64,000 nucleotides of DNA from Falciphora oryzae (lineage: Eukaryota; Ascomycota; Sordariomycetes; Magnaporthales; Magnaporthaceae), in the NCBI GenBank assembly GCA_000733355.1, contig JNVV01000001.1, positions 3,925,356 to 3,989,355 on the forward strand, in the 5' to 3' direction. Within the stretch, counting starts at the first letter, position 1. Every line of letters begins with the position of its first letter. The position numbers and the translations under genes were made by a program. The notes below the pieces were generated by a model. That model made no database searches. It was given only the letters and a program-made list of their open reading frames with translations, and was not told the origin of the DNA. Shown here piece by piece: positions 31,012 to 42,609 of this stretch.

Positions 31012-34000
31012 ATGGAGGGAGCGCGCCATCAGCTTCCTGCTGTGAAGGAGGTGGAGGAGGACGAGCATGACGATGCGAAAGAGGAAGATAAGGGCAGTCC
31101 GGCCCTCGAATCCAGCGTTTCAGAAGACGGGGAGCTAGGCCCAACTCACCAGGAAAAGATGACGTTTGAGGAGCACGAGTCGAAATCTGAGGCGGCCACA
31201 GGCAGTAGAGAAAACACCCACGGCACCGACGATGACTCCTCTGCTCGATCCGGCACCAACCTGAACCTGCCAGCGAGAAACCCCATATTCGGGCTCTCGT
31301 CCCGCAGAACCGAGCCGCAGTCGCCCAGGCCCCAGCCTCATCCGGCCGCCGGTCCCCGTCCCAGCGAGGTGAATCGCCTCATCAAAGAGATGATCCCAGC
31401 CAGGGGATCTGGGTCGCCATCGGGACCCGCCGCCACGCCCCCGAGCCTTGGATTTCTGCGCCGTGCGACCCTGCGCATAGGGTCGCGCGAGGTGCCCCTC
31501 GACGCCACCGGGAAGCCCGCCGTCGGCAGGCGCATGACCGAACCAACCAGCGCGCGGCCGTCGGCGAAGCAGATCGAGGCGGCGCGGCAGCTGCGCATCC
31601 TCGGAAAGGCCGAGTCCGAGATCGCGCGCAAGTTCGCGGTGCCCGAGGCGGACCGGCAGCAGCGCCCCGTCGGGTACGCCGAGGGCCTCGGCTGGGCCCG
31701 TCGCGTGCTGGACAAGGCGGCTGGGGACGGCGGCGCCATGGTTCCGCTTGAGGCCTTCGAGCGCCTGATCCGCATAGTCGAGGGCAAGGAGGGAAATCTC
31801 CGCCGCCGCCTGCGCGAGACCAGCGAGGCCCTCGCCTCAATGATGATGGTGCTCCGGAGCACGATCGAGATGAACGCCGGCGGGTCTGAGAGCGAGGAGG
31901 GGGCTGCCCTTCTCAAGGCCGCCGAGAAGCTTGAGGCGTTCACCGTCGCCCGTACGCAGGAGGCGGTTGAGGAGAAGATCAAGGAGAATAAGGCCGAGCT
32001 GCAGGAGCAACAGAACGAGAACGCCTCGCTATTGAAGCGCCTGGAAGACTCCAAAGAGCAGCTGGAGAAGGCGACACAGCAGGTGGCCGAGCTCGAAAAC
32101 CGCCTGTATGCGCAGGCAGGCGACGACGATAGCAGCGACGGCACCATGCAGCTAGAAGAGCTGCAGTGCAAGAATGAAATTCTGGAGCAGGAGCTGGCCG
32201 AGGTCAAGGCTGCAAAGTCCACCATTGGGGAAGAACGAGACAATCCCTTGGGAAACCCCGATGAAGTTGAAGGGACGAACCAAGCCAGGGACAGAGCGAT
32301 CGAGTTCGGGATGGAGGAGGCATGGTGGAAAAACAAATGCACGCGCCTCGAGCAGGAACGGGATACTTACAGGGACAGCACGAATAAGCTTCGGGAGGAG
32401 AGAGACGAAATTACGGAAAGGTTCAAATACCTGCACATGCAGAACCTGGGAGCAGAGGCGCTTGAATCAGCGAAGCTGGCAGCCGATGCTACTGAGAAGC
32501 TGGAGGCGAGCGAGGCCCAAAACCAGGAGCTGCAAAAGGAAGTCGACCGTCTCAAGCGGGAGCTCCAGGAGACGAGCATGGACCTCGATACATCCAAGAA
32601 TAGGGGCATGTTTAGCAGCCTGTGGCCCTCCTCGAGCGGACTGCCCTCGGCCAGCGAGGTCATGGCCGAGAACAGAGAACTGAAGGAGACTGTCGAGACC
32701 CTGCAGAAGGACCTCGCTCGGGCCAGGGAGGAGCACGATGACTTCCTGAAGGGGATTGACCAAGAGAGTTTGGACTTGGGAAGCGACGGCGACATCAGCC
32801 GGCCCCCCTCCGACAGCAGCGGCGAGGGCCCCTCCAAGCTGAACATCGTTCTCGATCGACTCCGCAAGCTCCGTGACGCACGTCATGATGTAGTCTCCCG
32901 GCTGACGTGCGTCCAGCAGGACGTCGACCGCGCCGTCCAGGATGGCGACGCCGCCATGGAGAAGCAGCTGCGCGACGAGGAGCGCAAGCTCGCCGTCCTG
33001 GCCGAGATCCAAAACAACGCCCTGGACGAGTGCACGGAGCTGAACGACCAGTTCAACGAGTACAAGGAGCGCCTGGACGACCTGCGCTCGCAGGTGAGCG
33101 ACTACGAGGCAAAGCTCGTGCTCGCGTCTACCGACACCGACGCCGTCGAGGCCCTCGAGCACGGCATCGACGAGACGCGGAGCGGCATCGCGCTCTGCAG
33201 GGTCAGGCGCCTCCGGATAGTCCGGGCGATGGAGAAGACCCTGGACGAGGCGGCCAACGAGACGCACATCGACATGAGGATCGCGCAGCGGCACGTCATG
33301 GACCTGCGCACCATCACCAACACGCTCGAGCGCGACAACCTCGAGCTCAGGAGCCGCGCGGCCCACAACGACCCGCTGGCGCAGCGGTTCGAGGAGAACC
33401 AGCAGCGGCTCGAGGCGCGCGGCCAGGAGCTCGAGGAGGAGCACCTGCGCCTGCGGGAGCGGCTCGAGATCCAGTACCGCAGGCGCGAGACCGACCTCAA
33501 GAACTGCCAGAACGAGCTGTTCCTGGTCCAGAGCGAGATCGAGGAAACCCGCGAGACCCTCGACGCCGCCGTGCTGCGCCTCGTGCAGATGGAGAAGAAG
33601 CACGGGCCGCTCGAACAGATTGCCGAAGGGGGCGGCCTGGACGTGTCCATCGCCGAGGAGCAGAAGAAGGGCGACCAAGGCCACAAAGAGGACGGTGCAG
33701 CCGCCCCGCCCGAGAACGAAGACGAGACCGAGTCTAGCAAGAAGCTTAACCAGACGATCGACGAGGTCAGGGACGCAACGCGCAAGGCGGTCACGGCCGA
33801 GTTCCGGGGCCGGATCGCCAAGCTCGAGGGCATCAACAACACGCTCACCACCCTGCTCGGCGACCAAAACCACCGGGCCGGCCTCGCCGCCGCCGCGGAG
33901 CCGCAGCTCAGCACGTACCAGCAGGAGTACCGCGACTTGGAGCGCGCCGTCGAGCCTTCGGGCGCCGAGGACTTCCTGGCCCTGATGCGGCGGCGCGCCG

Positions 34001-34854
34001 ACATCCTCGACGGGCGCGGCTCCGGGCCCCTGACGGTGCACGAGGGCCAGCTCGCCGCGAAGTGGTGCGAGCTGATGCGCGCAAAGGTGCGCTTCGGCCA
34101 CAAGTACCGCGCCCGGCTCTGGGAGCACGCCGGGACCAACCACGACGGCTCGCCCGCTTGGGATCCGTACGTCGAGGCCGACGCGCTGGTGCACAAGTTC
34201 GAAAAGGTCTACAAGGCGATGCCCGGCCTGCCGAGGACGGGGCTCGCGGGCCTGCGGCTGCTGCGCGCGCAGGTCGCGCTCGACTACCTGGGCGGCGACG
34301 CGGAGGAGACGGCGGAGGCGTTTGAGGCGCTGGGCCTGAGGGCTGACGGCGGCGGCGGCGATGACAGCACTAAGGAGGAGAAGGAGGGAGAAGCCAAGGA
34401 TAAAGGAAAAGGAAAGGACGAGGGAGAGGCCGGAGAGGAGGGAGCGGAGCAAGAGGAAGACGGCAACGGAAACAGGAACGACGACGGCACCGACGCCGCC
34501 CGCCTCCCGTCCAGCGACGCCTCGGTGCTCCGGTCCACGCCCGCGTGGAAGGGGCGGGTCGAGCGGCTCGAGGCGCGGCGGCGGGCGTGGAGGGCCGGGG
34601 ACAGGCCGGCCTCGCAGGCGCCGCGGGGCTCGTGCGGCTGCAGGTTCCGGACGCTCCCTTGCGCCGAGCACGCTCCACGCGGCGGCGGCAACGCCAGCTG
34701 TTCGTGCCACAGCCACACAGTCACTGTTGCGTGCGAGGAGCACCAGGAGGCTTTCGCGAAGAGAGGCATCGACCTCCGCCTCGTTCCCGAAAGCCACGGG
34801 CCCGAGCTCATGGGGCACAGCGGGGGGTCGAGGGAGGTGGAGGTGAGAGGGTGA
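31012..34854 (+). CDS. Long coiled-coil protein with twin Cys/His C-terminal motif, unrecognised
   Basis: This is an intronless frame of 1280 codons from the ATG at 31012. The first 190 residues are disordered and charged. A compact helical part follows (about 185-290; ARQLRILGKAESEIARKFAV, EAFERLIRIVEGKEGNLRRR), then long heptad-rich coiled coils to about residue 970, interrupted by Ser/Gly or acidic linkers (FSSLWPSSSGLPSASEVMAE, PPENEDETESSKK). Next comes a structured region (WCELMRAKVRFGHKYRARLW, ALVHKFEKVYKAMPGLP), a Lys/Glu-rich spacer and a Cys/His tail: CGCRFRTLPCAEH (coded at about 34633-34671) and CSCHSHTVTVACEEH (about 34699-34743). The pattern CxCx6Cx2H then CxCx8Cx2H suggests paired metal sites. 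I do not know a family with this combination; a structural or tethering role is plausible but unproven. The antisense strand carries a long chance frame. Confidence 0.75.
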   Translation: MEGARHQLPAVKEVEEDEHDDAKEEDKGSPALESSVSEDGELGPTHQEKMTFEEHESKSEAATGSRENTHGTDDDSSARSGTNLNLPARNPIFGLSSRRTEPQSPRPQPHPAAGPRPSEVNRLIKEMIPARGSGSPSGPAATPPSLGFLRRATLRIGSREVPLDATGKPAVGRRMTEPTSARPSAKQIEAARQLRILGKAESEIARKFAVPEADRQQRPVGYAEGLGWARRVLDKAAGDGGAMVPLEAFERLIRIVEGKEGNLRRRLRETSEALASMMMVLRSTIEMNAGGSESEEGAALLKAAEKLEAFTVARTQEAVEEKIKENKAELQEQQNENASLLKRLEDSKEQLEKATQQVAELENRLYAQAGDDDSSDGTMQLEELQCKNEILEQELAEVKAAKSTIGEERDNPLGNPDEVEGTNQARDRAIEFGMEEAWWKNKCTRLEQERDTYRDSTNKLREERDEITERFKYLHMQNLGAEALESAKLAADATEKLEASEAQNQELQKEVDRLKRELQETSMDLDTSKNRGMFSSLWPSSSGLPSASEVMAENRELKETVETLQKDLARAREEHDDFLKGIDQESLDLGSDGDISRPPSDSSGEGPSKLNIVLDRLRKLRDARHDVVSRLTCVQQDVDRAVQDGDAAMEKQLRDEERKLAVLAEIQNNALDECTELNDQFNEYKERLDDLRSQVSDYEAKLVLASTDTDAVEALEHGIDETRSGIALCRVRRLRIVRAMEKTLDEAANETHIDMRIAQRHVMDLRTITNTLERDNLELRSRAAHNDPLAQRFEENQQRLEARGQELEEEHLRLRERLEIQYRRRETDLKNCQNELFLVQSEIEETRETLDAAVLRLVQMEKKHGPLEQIAEGGGLDVSIAEEQKKGDQGHKEDGAAAPPENEDETESSKKLNQTIDEVRDATRKAVTAEFRGRIAKLEGINNTLTTLLGDQNHRAGLAAAAEPQLSTYQQEYRDLERAVEPSGAEDFLALMRRRADILDGRGSGPLTVHEGQLAAKWCELMRAKVRFGHKYRARLWEHAGTNHDGSPAWDPYVEADALVHKFEKVYKAMPGLPRTGLAGLRLLRAQVALDYLGGDAEETAEAFEALGLRADGGGGDDSTKEEKEGEAKDKGKGKDEGEAGEEGAEQEEDGNGNRNDDGTDAARLPSSDASVLRSTPAWKGRVERLEARRRAWRAGDRPASQAPRGSCGCRFRTLPCAEHAPRGGGNASCSCHSHTVTVACEEHQEAFAKRGIDLRLVPESHGPELMGHSGGSREVEVRG

Positions 34855-37800
34855 GGCTGGTTTAGTTGGGGGGTTGGAATTTCGGATGCTTCTCACGGAG
34901 TATACGCACTGGGGTTTGGTTTTCACATGTTTCTTTGATTTCATTTTCCCTTTTCCTTATTTTCGTCTATGTCGAGTTGGCAGTCATTACGCTTATTCCT
35001 TGAGTGCCCGCTGAAGCCCGAGCTGGCATGGATATACGCGATGCATTGATGTCGAGGAACCCCTGCACCGACCACAAAACTCGGGCAGAGCCGAGTATAG
35101 AGGGGCCGCTGGACAATCTCGGGGCCCCGGAGCAGGGCAGTCATTGCTACACCCCGCCCTAGGCACTTGCCTAATTCGTAGCATAGGGTAGCAGGCCTTT
35201 TCATGGTAGTGGCGAGGAGAAAAGGGGCTCAGGGGTCACCTCGAGCACAAAGTGTATAGCTTCTCAGATCAGGGACAAGTTCTCATGCAGATACCATCTG
35301 CTTCTCTCCTTGCCAGCAAGGCTGGTTCGGAACGCGTCATTCCGATGGCGTTCCTACCTCGGGCAGCAACCAATGCAACTAGCATGGAGAGGGCGTCGTC
35401 TGTTTTGTTTCTTTCACATCGAATCAGGGGCTGGCTTGGCTGGAAAGGACTGCCATCGACTGAAGTCATCGTGATGGCTGAGCTGCAAGGCATCGGGCGG
35501 CAATCTACCCAAACCCAGGCAACCTGACAGCCGCGATAGGGGGCCCGGTAGATCGCCAAGAGCCCCCGCTAGAGGATGGGCTGCGGAGGTCCAGACCTTT
35601 GGGGACTTCTCATTTACGAGCAGCCGAAGCTTTGACCGACTTCGGGCCAGCGTGCGCCTCCCCCAGCCAGATCCAGATTAGCTTGGGGCGGGAAGGGCAT
35701 CGATCTTGTTGGCGTGATGCAATACTGTTGTTCTGTTAAGGGTTGAGCGAAATTCGGGGTGGCAACCTGGGCGAGGCCCGTTTCTGTCACCGACTTACCA
35801 TGGGCGCCTCCCATGTCAGGGTGCCATCGTCGGGGTTGGATACCTTGCAATTCGGGCTGGAACAGGGGGCGCTGGGCCTGTTTGATGTGGTAGCGTTGTA
35901 GTGCATGGTGGCAGTTCCAGCTTACCTTCTTCTTTGGCTCTGAATCTCCTGCCGTGTTTCTTGCTCTCAACGGCTCCGTTATCTTTTTCGTCTGCCAGGG
36001 GCAACCGAGGAGGAAACTAGAGAGAAGAAAGAAAGAAAAAGAAAAACTTGCTCTCCGTGTTGTGTTCCACTGTTGTTGCCAAATCGGATACGATGACGTT
36101 CCGTCAATGCTGAATCCGAGCCAAGCGAGCAGTGGCGTCCAGCCGGAGAAATCGAGGGAGCCCACCCGAGTTGGTGCGGAGAATTCAGAAGTTGTGGAAA
36201 AACCCTCGCTGAGTGCCGCGTGACTGTTGAGACAACGACGAGAGCCGAAGGCTTGTTTGCCGGCAGCAGATTGGTGCAACTCGCTAAAAAGACGCCACGA
36301 TGCAGCAGTCCCGAGCGCTAGAGAAGGCTCGACCCAATCAACCCAGGCCTCCTCAATGGTTTCTTTCGTTCTCCCGTTTCCCAAACCATAATTCGAGCAC
36401 CTATTATTTTCACATGCTTCGAATAAACGACATTGGCTGCTATCTGCCAGACCAGCAAAATTCCCTGCTCATCATCTTGCATCCATGTCGTCAAGCCGCG
36501 CGATAGTTGTCGGTCCTATTGGGCGACCCCCAGGCATCCGAACCCGGAACGGCAGGACCCTACGACCCCTCCCACCGTTGTCGCACCGTCTCCCGAAGAC
36601 CTAGCCAATCACTGGCCGACGCGGGGCCGCTGTTGGCACCGAACCTTGCCAACTTGGGCTGCAACGGCCGTGCAGTTGCCTTTCTGGGTGTCTCGCACCC
36701 TCGCCCGCCGCGCTGAGCCCGCAGCATCCTGTGCAGGCCCGCCTCGCCCGGCAATCGATCCGGTCCAGGGTGGGGGTATTTGTGCGATCCATGATCCATG
36801 AAGCTCGAGCTGTCGTGATCCTGCCCTGGCAGTCCGTCAGTCAGCCCAGCCCGCCTTTACTTGCGCTCCAACAAGGCATCAAATCTAAACGATGCCCGCC
36901 GTGGCCCGAGCCAAACCGAAGCGAGCTGGGCCGTGTCCGTACAGATTCTAGTATGGATACCAATCAGGAGCATGGATGGGTGCATTCCCAACAAAGGTCA
37001 TCCTGCCCACGTAAGGAATGCGGCACGATAGCAAGTAATCCAGATACCACCTAGACTAGATGCGAGGAAGGGACGACCGTCTCCACTCACGCCATCGACA
37101 GCCGAACCTTATTCACTCCTCACATCATTTTTTCCCTCCTCCGCCTCTCCATCCGGCTCGCTCGGTGCCTGCACGTGCTTGCTATTCCATGCCCCAGCAC
37201 CTCCTCCATCGTGGTTCGTGGCCTTTTACGAACATAGGGGTGTCGACACACCTAAGATCAGAACTCCAGGCGAGTCAGTGTCTGTGCCTTATCGCCGCCT
37301 GCCGCCGCCCTGACAGCCACGGCGACACATGATGTCAAATCGACACCCTCCCCGGGCGAGACAGCCTCCTGTTCCTGGGCCACGCCTTCGTTTCCTCCTA
37401 TCGCAGCGCCCCATCGACCGGATGGCCCCCCTTGGCATCGGAGATGGCGACATTGCTACCCGGCTCCTCCGGCGGTCCTACACTGCAGTTCCACTCCACC
37501 CTGGCGCAGGGCTACGACCTACGGTGTATCGACACGCTGGTTTTTGCTCACCAAGCTCTTTCACTTACTCACCTCTGCCCTTGCAAGCAACCCCAACACC
37601 CCTTCCATTCGCGCCGACGGATCCCGCGGTAATCCCACACTTCCCCCATGATAAGCGATTCTCGGCGGAACCTGCCATCCGTCAGAGCCCTCGGGACGTT
37701 TGTCATCCCGCTGTCGACGGCGGTCCTGCGGCGTTTTGCGCGCCGCTTGGCGTGGCGGGGAGGACAGAGCTGGCTGCCCATCGGCTGTCTCACCTCCATT

Positions 37801-40116
37801 CTATCGCTTTCTACCGCTGCTGCTACGGTTGCAACTGAGAACGCACCAAGCTTCTTGCTTGCGTCTCCTCGCTGCCCGCCAGCGGCGCAACCGACCGTCC
37901 ATCCGCATACGCAGACCAGCTCGCTAAGCGGTGGTCTCCTCTCGTCTCCCACTCAATGCGCCTGCTCGCCACCTGCATCCTGCGCGTTCTCGGCTCTGGG
38001 GCCTGCAAGCATGGCAAGCGGACAGGCGACCCAGTCTGCTGGACACCTTGCCTGACTGCAATCAAGGAGCTTTCTTCGTTTCTGGCAGGCGAGAGAGCGC
38101 ACGAGTGTGCGTGATACATCTTGTCTGCCCTGTACTGACAGACCGCATTGCGTGCACTCTCGTCTAGACCCGTTTTGCCACCCTCTCGCTACTGCATATC
38201 TACCCATCTCCCTTCTCATCGCCCCATGTCGGCTTACGTGCTCTCTGCTCCATTTCCTGATGCGTTCAACAGGCGGGGAGCACAGCAGGCTACCTATCTG
38301 CCCTCTTCGCCCGAGGGCACCTGCCGTCCGTTCATTACCTTGCCCGTGCGTCACGTCGCACGTGCGGCTGGCGTGCTATGCCGTCGAGATTATTATTAAC
38401 CCCCGGACTTTATTTAAGCTGCGTCTAAATCACCTGCGGCAGTCGTAAGCGATGCCCGAATCCAACAGACGCGGGACACAAACCGGCAGCGGGCGTCGCA
38501 GGAAAGCGAGCGAAGTTCATCTAGGCGATATTGCCTGCGTTTGTGGGGTAAGAGCCCAGGCCACTCAGGGGGGAGGGAGAGGCAGCACAGAAACTGCCTG
38601 CTCTCCTCCCGAAGCGGAATGCGCCTCCCGAGCTGGGCTTGCCCGCTTGTATTTCTGGGGAAACGTGGGTCAGAAGGGCCTCTCTCGGGGCTGACCTATT
38701 TTGCCAATTTTACCCATATTACTTGCACTACCGATCCAACCAATCCGCGCTCGTCTCCTTCCCAAAGGAGGGTGAGCTGCGCACCTGGGGCAGAGCCACG
38801 GCCTTGCGTTTGTATATTTTCCTTATCCTCAACCATGGGCTAGCGTCCAGGCTCGGGAGGCTCCTTTCTCGCCAGCTTTGTCAAGCTTGACAAACCCCCG
38901 TATCGGGATCTCGCTTGAGGACCATGCTGCTACCCTCTGCCCTTTTGTCTTGTCGCTGTATAACGTCTGCGACACAGCCGCAACCTTCGCGGCGCCGAGG
39001 TGATGATTGCCGGGATGGAAAAACTCTGCGCAATTACCAGCCATGGCCCGTGTCACTCCGGATGGCCGCAGCACGAGGGAACAGGGAACCAGAAAGGCTA
39101 TCTGCTGGACTCCCTAACGTCACGGCAAGCTAAGCCCAGTTCCTGGAACGAGTTCCCGAAGTCCAAGCCGGAGGTTCGTGAACATGGCCGGAGAGGGAGG
39201 GTGAAGCTTCCACAGCGTTGTAGCCACTCCCTATCTCCCTCCTCCTGCTTGTGCAGCCTGTTGTTTCACCCCTCCGATGACTTTTCCTCCTCGGCGCCGT
39301 GGCTACCCGCCCTTCCATGGGGGGCGTGTCTTGCTCACCCCAGGCCCCCTCCCCTTCCGGCGGCAAGGATCCCGGTAACCAATGCACCGTAGTGCCAACA
39401 TGCGGTCTTCCTTTCTTTCATTTATCGGCGCCTTCACCTTCTCGATGCACCCCACGACCCGGCAGCGACCCACCGGCCGCCGTGCAGGGCATGCGCTATC
39501 ACTTCCTTCCCTTTCCGTACCCCTTTCTCTGGTCTGGTCGGCTTTGTGCGGGCGACGGGATACGGCATATACAGCCTCCGTTATGTCCCAGTCCACCTGT
39601 CAACGGCCGCCCATAGCCCCACCGTATAGGTCCTCTCCTATGAGAGAGCCCCTGTCAGCGGGGATATGGCAATAACACCATCAAGACCTGGTACCAGCGG
39701 CAGTGGTGGTGGATGCTGGGGCGTGTGTACGGACACGATACGATGTGTGATCACCGATGATGCATCCGGCTGTCCCAAGCAAGCATGATGCCCACCCGCA
39801 GTGGCTTACCACTAGCCCCAACCAAAGGGGCTCGATGGGTGGGCGTCTGCGTCTAGAATCCAGACCCCCAGACATATATAACATCCTCGCCTCGTGGTTC
39901 TGGGCCCTCTCCTCCTGGCTACCCCCTCATTGCGGTTCCAGTGCATCTTCAGAGAGCCACCCTCAGTCTTGCATATGTAATAAGCACGCACGAGCCATAC
40001 ATTCGAGAGTTGCTGTGCTTCGTCGATCTTTCTCTGCTTTAAGCCTTATATAAACCGCCCTTGCCTCCCTCTTTTACCGATATACCTGGCGAAGAATACC
40101 AAACGGCGTCGACACT
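34855..40116. other. Gene-poor interval, 5.3 kb
   Basis: No frame here shows a recognisable protein motif; the longest (minus, 36384-35614) has low-complexity composition. Sequence from about 37060 to 39600 is strongly pyrimidine-biased on the plus strand and G/C-rich, as in long fungal promoters and leaders. I see no terminal repeats, poly(A)-bounded element, or AT-rich block that would suggest a mutated transposon. It may be an extended regulatory region for the reductase gene, or hold a non-coding RNA or a multi-exon gene I failed to see. Confidence 0.4.
40047..40054 (+). promoter_or_regulatory. TATA box of the reductase gene
   Basis: TATATAAA lies 63 bp upstream of the start codon at 40117 and is followed by a C/T-rich stretch typical of fungal initiation regions. 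TATA-driven genes in fungi are often regulated rather than constitutive, which fits a metal-controlled reductase. Confidence 0.6.
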
Positions 40117-42234
40117 ATGGCGGGACCTCCCGCGGGCAGCCAGCCCGCCTGGGCCGGTAACGGGACTCGACCGAGCGGACGAGATCCCGTTGCGGCGATG
40201 CAGCGGGAGCTGGTGAACTTCCAAGTGGCTACCAACTACGCTACCTTCCTGGCCTCCATCGTCGGCGTCTTCATCATCCTTCACTGGTCAAGGTACTTGG
40301 CCACCACCATCCAGTGGTCAGCCAACACTCCATCATTCCCGAGGTTCATTTCTTCGCCTTTTGTGAGAGTGTCGAGGTATGTCATCCCTTTTCCCACTCC
40401 TGCAGATTAGGCCGTTTCACTCGGGACAAGCTAGTCAGCCATATCCATGAAAACATGCTCACAGATTACTGTATAGGAGGTTGAGGAACCTCCTGATCAA
40501 GAAAATCCCTGGCTTCCACTCGTCAGGGCATGGCGTGCTGGTTGCCATCTATGTGGCCGCCAACGTGGCCATGATCTTCACAAACGTCGACATGAGCAAG
40601 AACTCCAACATTGCTGCGAGATTCGGATGGTGAGCACTCAGTGGACCACTCACCGGTACGGATACCCCCGTCGGCAAACGGATAGACTGACATGGTAATC
40701 TCAGGTTACTCACCACCAACCTGGTCTTCGTCGTCTTTTTAGGCCTAAAGAACACGCCACTGGCCATCCTGACATCCTACTCATACGAGCGGCTCAACAA
40801 CCTACATCAGATCGCCGGCTGTACGACATTCTTGATGCTGGTCATGCACGCGTCACTCTACACACAATATTTTGCCGCCATGGGCAGGTGGGATAAGCTG
40901 CGGGAGCACGAGCAGATCGCCGGCATCGTCTCGGCGTTTGCCTTTCTCGTGCTTGTCGCGGCGGCGCTCCTGATGAGGCGGTTCTGGTACGAGGCCTTCT
41001 ACGTGACGCATCTGATCTCGTTCGTCGTGGCCATCATCGCCATGGGGCTCCACCGGCCCGAGTTCCCGCACAAGACGGCCATCATCGCGTGCGTTGCCGG
41101 CGGCATCTGGGTCGTGGACCGGGCCATCCGCATGACGCGGCTAGCCGTCAACGGCGTCAACAACGAGGCCACCGTGTACCCGCTCGCCGGCGGCGGCACG
41201 CGCATTATTCTCGCCAAGCGGCCCGCCAGGGCGGCACCGGGAAAGCACTGCTTCGTCTGGATCCCCTCGGTCCGCCGCTTCGAGGCGCACCCGTTCACCA
41301 TCATCGACACGGTGCCCATGGAGTTCGTCGTCAAGTCGTACGACGGCTTCACGCGCGACCTGCACAAGTTCGCCGTTGCCAACCCGGGCGCTGCGGTGCG
41401 CGCCTCAGTCGACGGCCCTTACGGCACCTTCCCGGACCCCATGTTGTATGACCGTGTCGTCCTGATCGCCGGTGGCAGCGGGGCATCATTCACGTTCGGA
41501 CTGGCTGTCAACCTGCTTGAGCGCATGGGGCCCGAGTCGACCAAGAGTATTACGTTTATCTGGATCGTGAAGAAGCATGGTACGTTTTCCTCGTTTGACC
41601 TCGGCTCACTTCATATTCTTATATAGGATAACTAACACACCGATCAACAGAGACCCTCACGTGGTATGCCGAGCACCTCAGGACGCTGCACGACCATCCC
41701 AACTCGCCAAAATGCAAAATCTCCCTGTACGCCACACGGGAGACCGAGACGTCCAGCTCATCGTCAGACGAAGCGGCCGAGAGGCCCCGGCTCCGGACAT
41801 CCGGTATGGGCAGCGGTTCGTCGGAGGGGTCACCGACGTCGCCGGACCTGGAGAAGGTCCTGCGGGAGACGCAGCCCGCGGACGGCGACTACGACGAGAA
41901 GAAGGCCGAGGCGCACGAGTTCCACAGCGAGGCGCGCATCTACGACAAGGAGACGGGAGCGACGCAGCGGCCGGCAGACCCGGAGGTGGCGTCGCAGAGC
42001 GGCGTCAGCGCGTCCACGTCGGCGCAGCCGCTGCGGCACGCCGTGACGGTGGGGAGGCCCGACGCGAGGCAGCTGATCCGCACGGCCGTGGCCGAGACGC
42101 CGGCGCACCAGCGCGTGCTCATCGCGGCGTGCGGGCCCAGCAGCCTGGTCAGGGTGGTGCGCAACACGACGGCAGAGTGCATCCGCGGCGACGGGCCTGG
42201 CGTCGAGCTGCATTGCGAGAAGTTTGGGTGGTAA
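40117..42234 (+). CDS. Ferric/cupric reductase-like transmembrane flavocytochrome (FRE family), four exons
   Basis: Exons are 40117-40376, 40477-40629, 40705-41579 and 41651-42234; introns are 100, 75 and 71 nt (GTATGT...ATAG, GTGAGC...TCAG, GTACGT...ACAG), giving 623 residues. The protein spans the membrane several times. Bis-heme histidines are H172 and H186 (NLHQIAG, VMHASL) and H240 and H254 (VTHLIS, GLHRPE), each pair 14 apart as in the family. The cytosolic half has the FAD motif HPFTIID, the NADPH loop IAGGSGASFTFG and the terminal IAACGPSSLVRVV before the final CEKFGW. Fre-type enzymes reduce Fe(III) or Cu(II) outside the cell for uptake. A disordered acidic insert of about 90 residues (TSSSSSDEAAERP onward) sits inside the NADPH domain. 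No signal peptide is seen. A Nox-type oxidase is less likely given the FRE-like length and motifs. Confidence 0.92.
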
Positions 42235-42609
42235 GGGGCTGGCGGTCGCTCGGTCGCCCGCTGCTGCTGATACCTCCTGACAGCAACGTCTCACACACCA
42301 CTACCTTAACTCAAAAATGTTTTATGAGATCCTGGGCGTTGCTGTGATGTTGGCGTTCTGCTACTAGGAAGCACACAGGGTCAAACAGACTTATATTCAC
42401 CATGTATATAATTGCATCAAAAGCCACCGGACTTGGGACAAGATCCGCGACGGCGCTATCATCTCATTTTCTATTTGTCTAGTCATGACATCACGGCATA
42501 AATTCAACAGGGTATTTACTGAGTATCGCACATTTGACACGCTGAAAGGGAATAAAACAAAAAAAAAAAAGACGCTCCTAACCTACACCGCTGCTGATAC
42601 GCTGGATGG
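42235..42609. other. Convergent intergenic region, 375 bp
   Basis: This holds the 3' UTRs of the reductase (plus) and the FAR1-like gene (minus), with an A12 tract at 42559-42570. No other feature was seen. Confidence 0.6.

Noticed and set aside
32467..34944. An 825-codon open frame on the minus strand opposite the coiled-coil gene.
   Set aside because: It is the antisense image of GC-rich heptad codons: Leu/Val/Ala/Arg-rich without any motif, while the plus strand has a clear coiled-coil protein over the same bases.
35614..36384. A 256-codon minus-strand frame in the 5-kb gene-poor interval.
   Set aside because: The composition is mixed with no conserved motif, no splice partners were found, and it starts and stops without promoter or family support.
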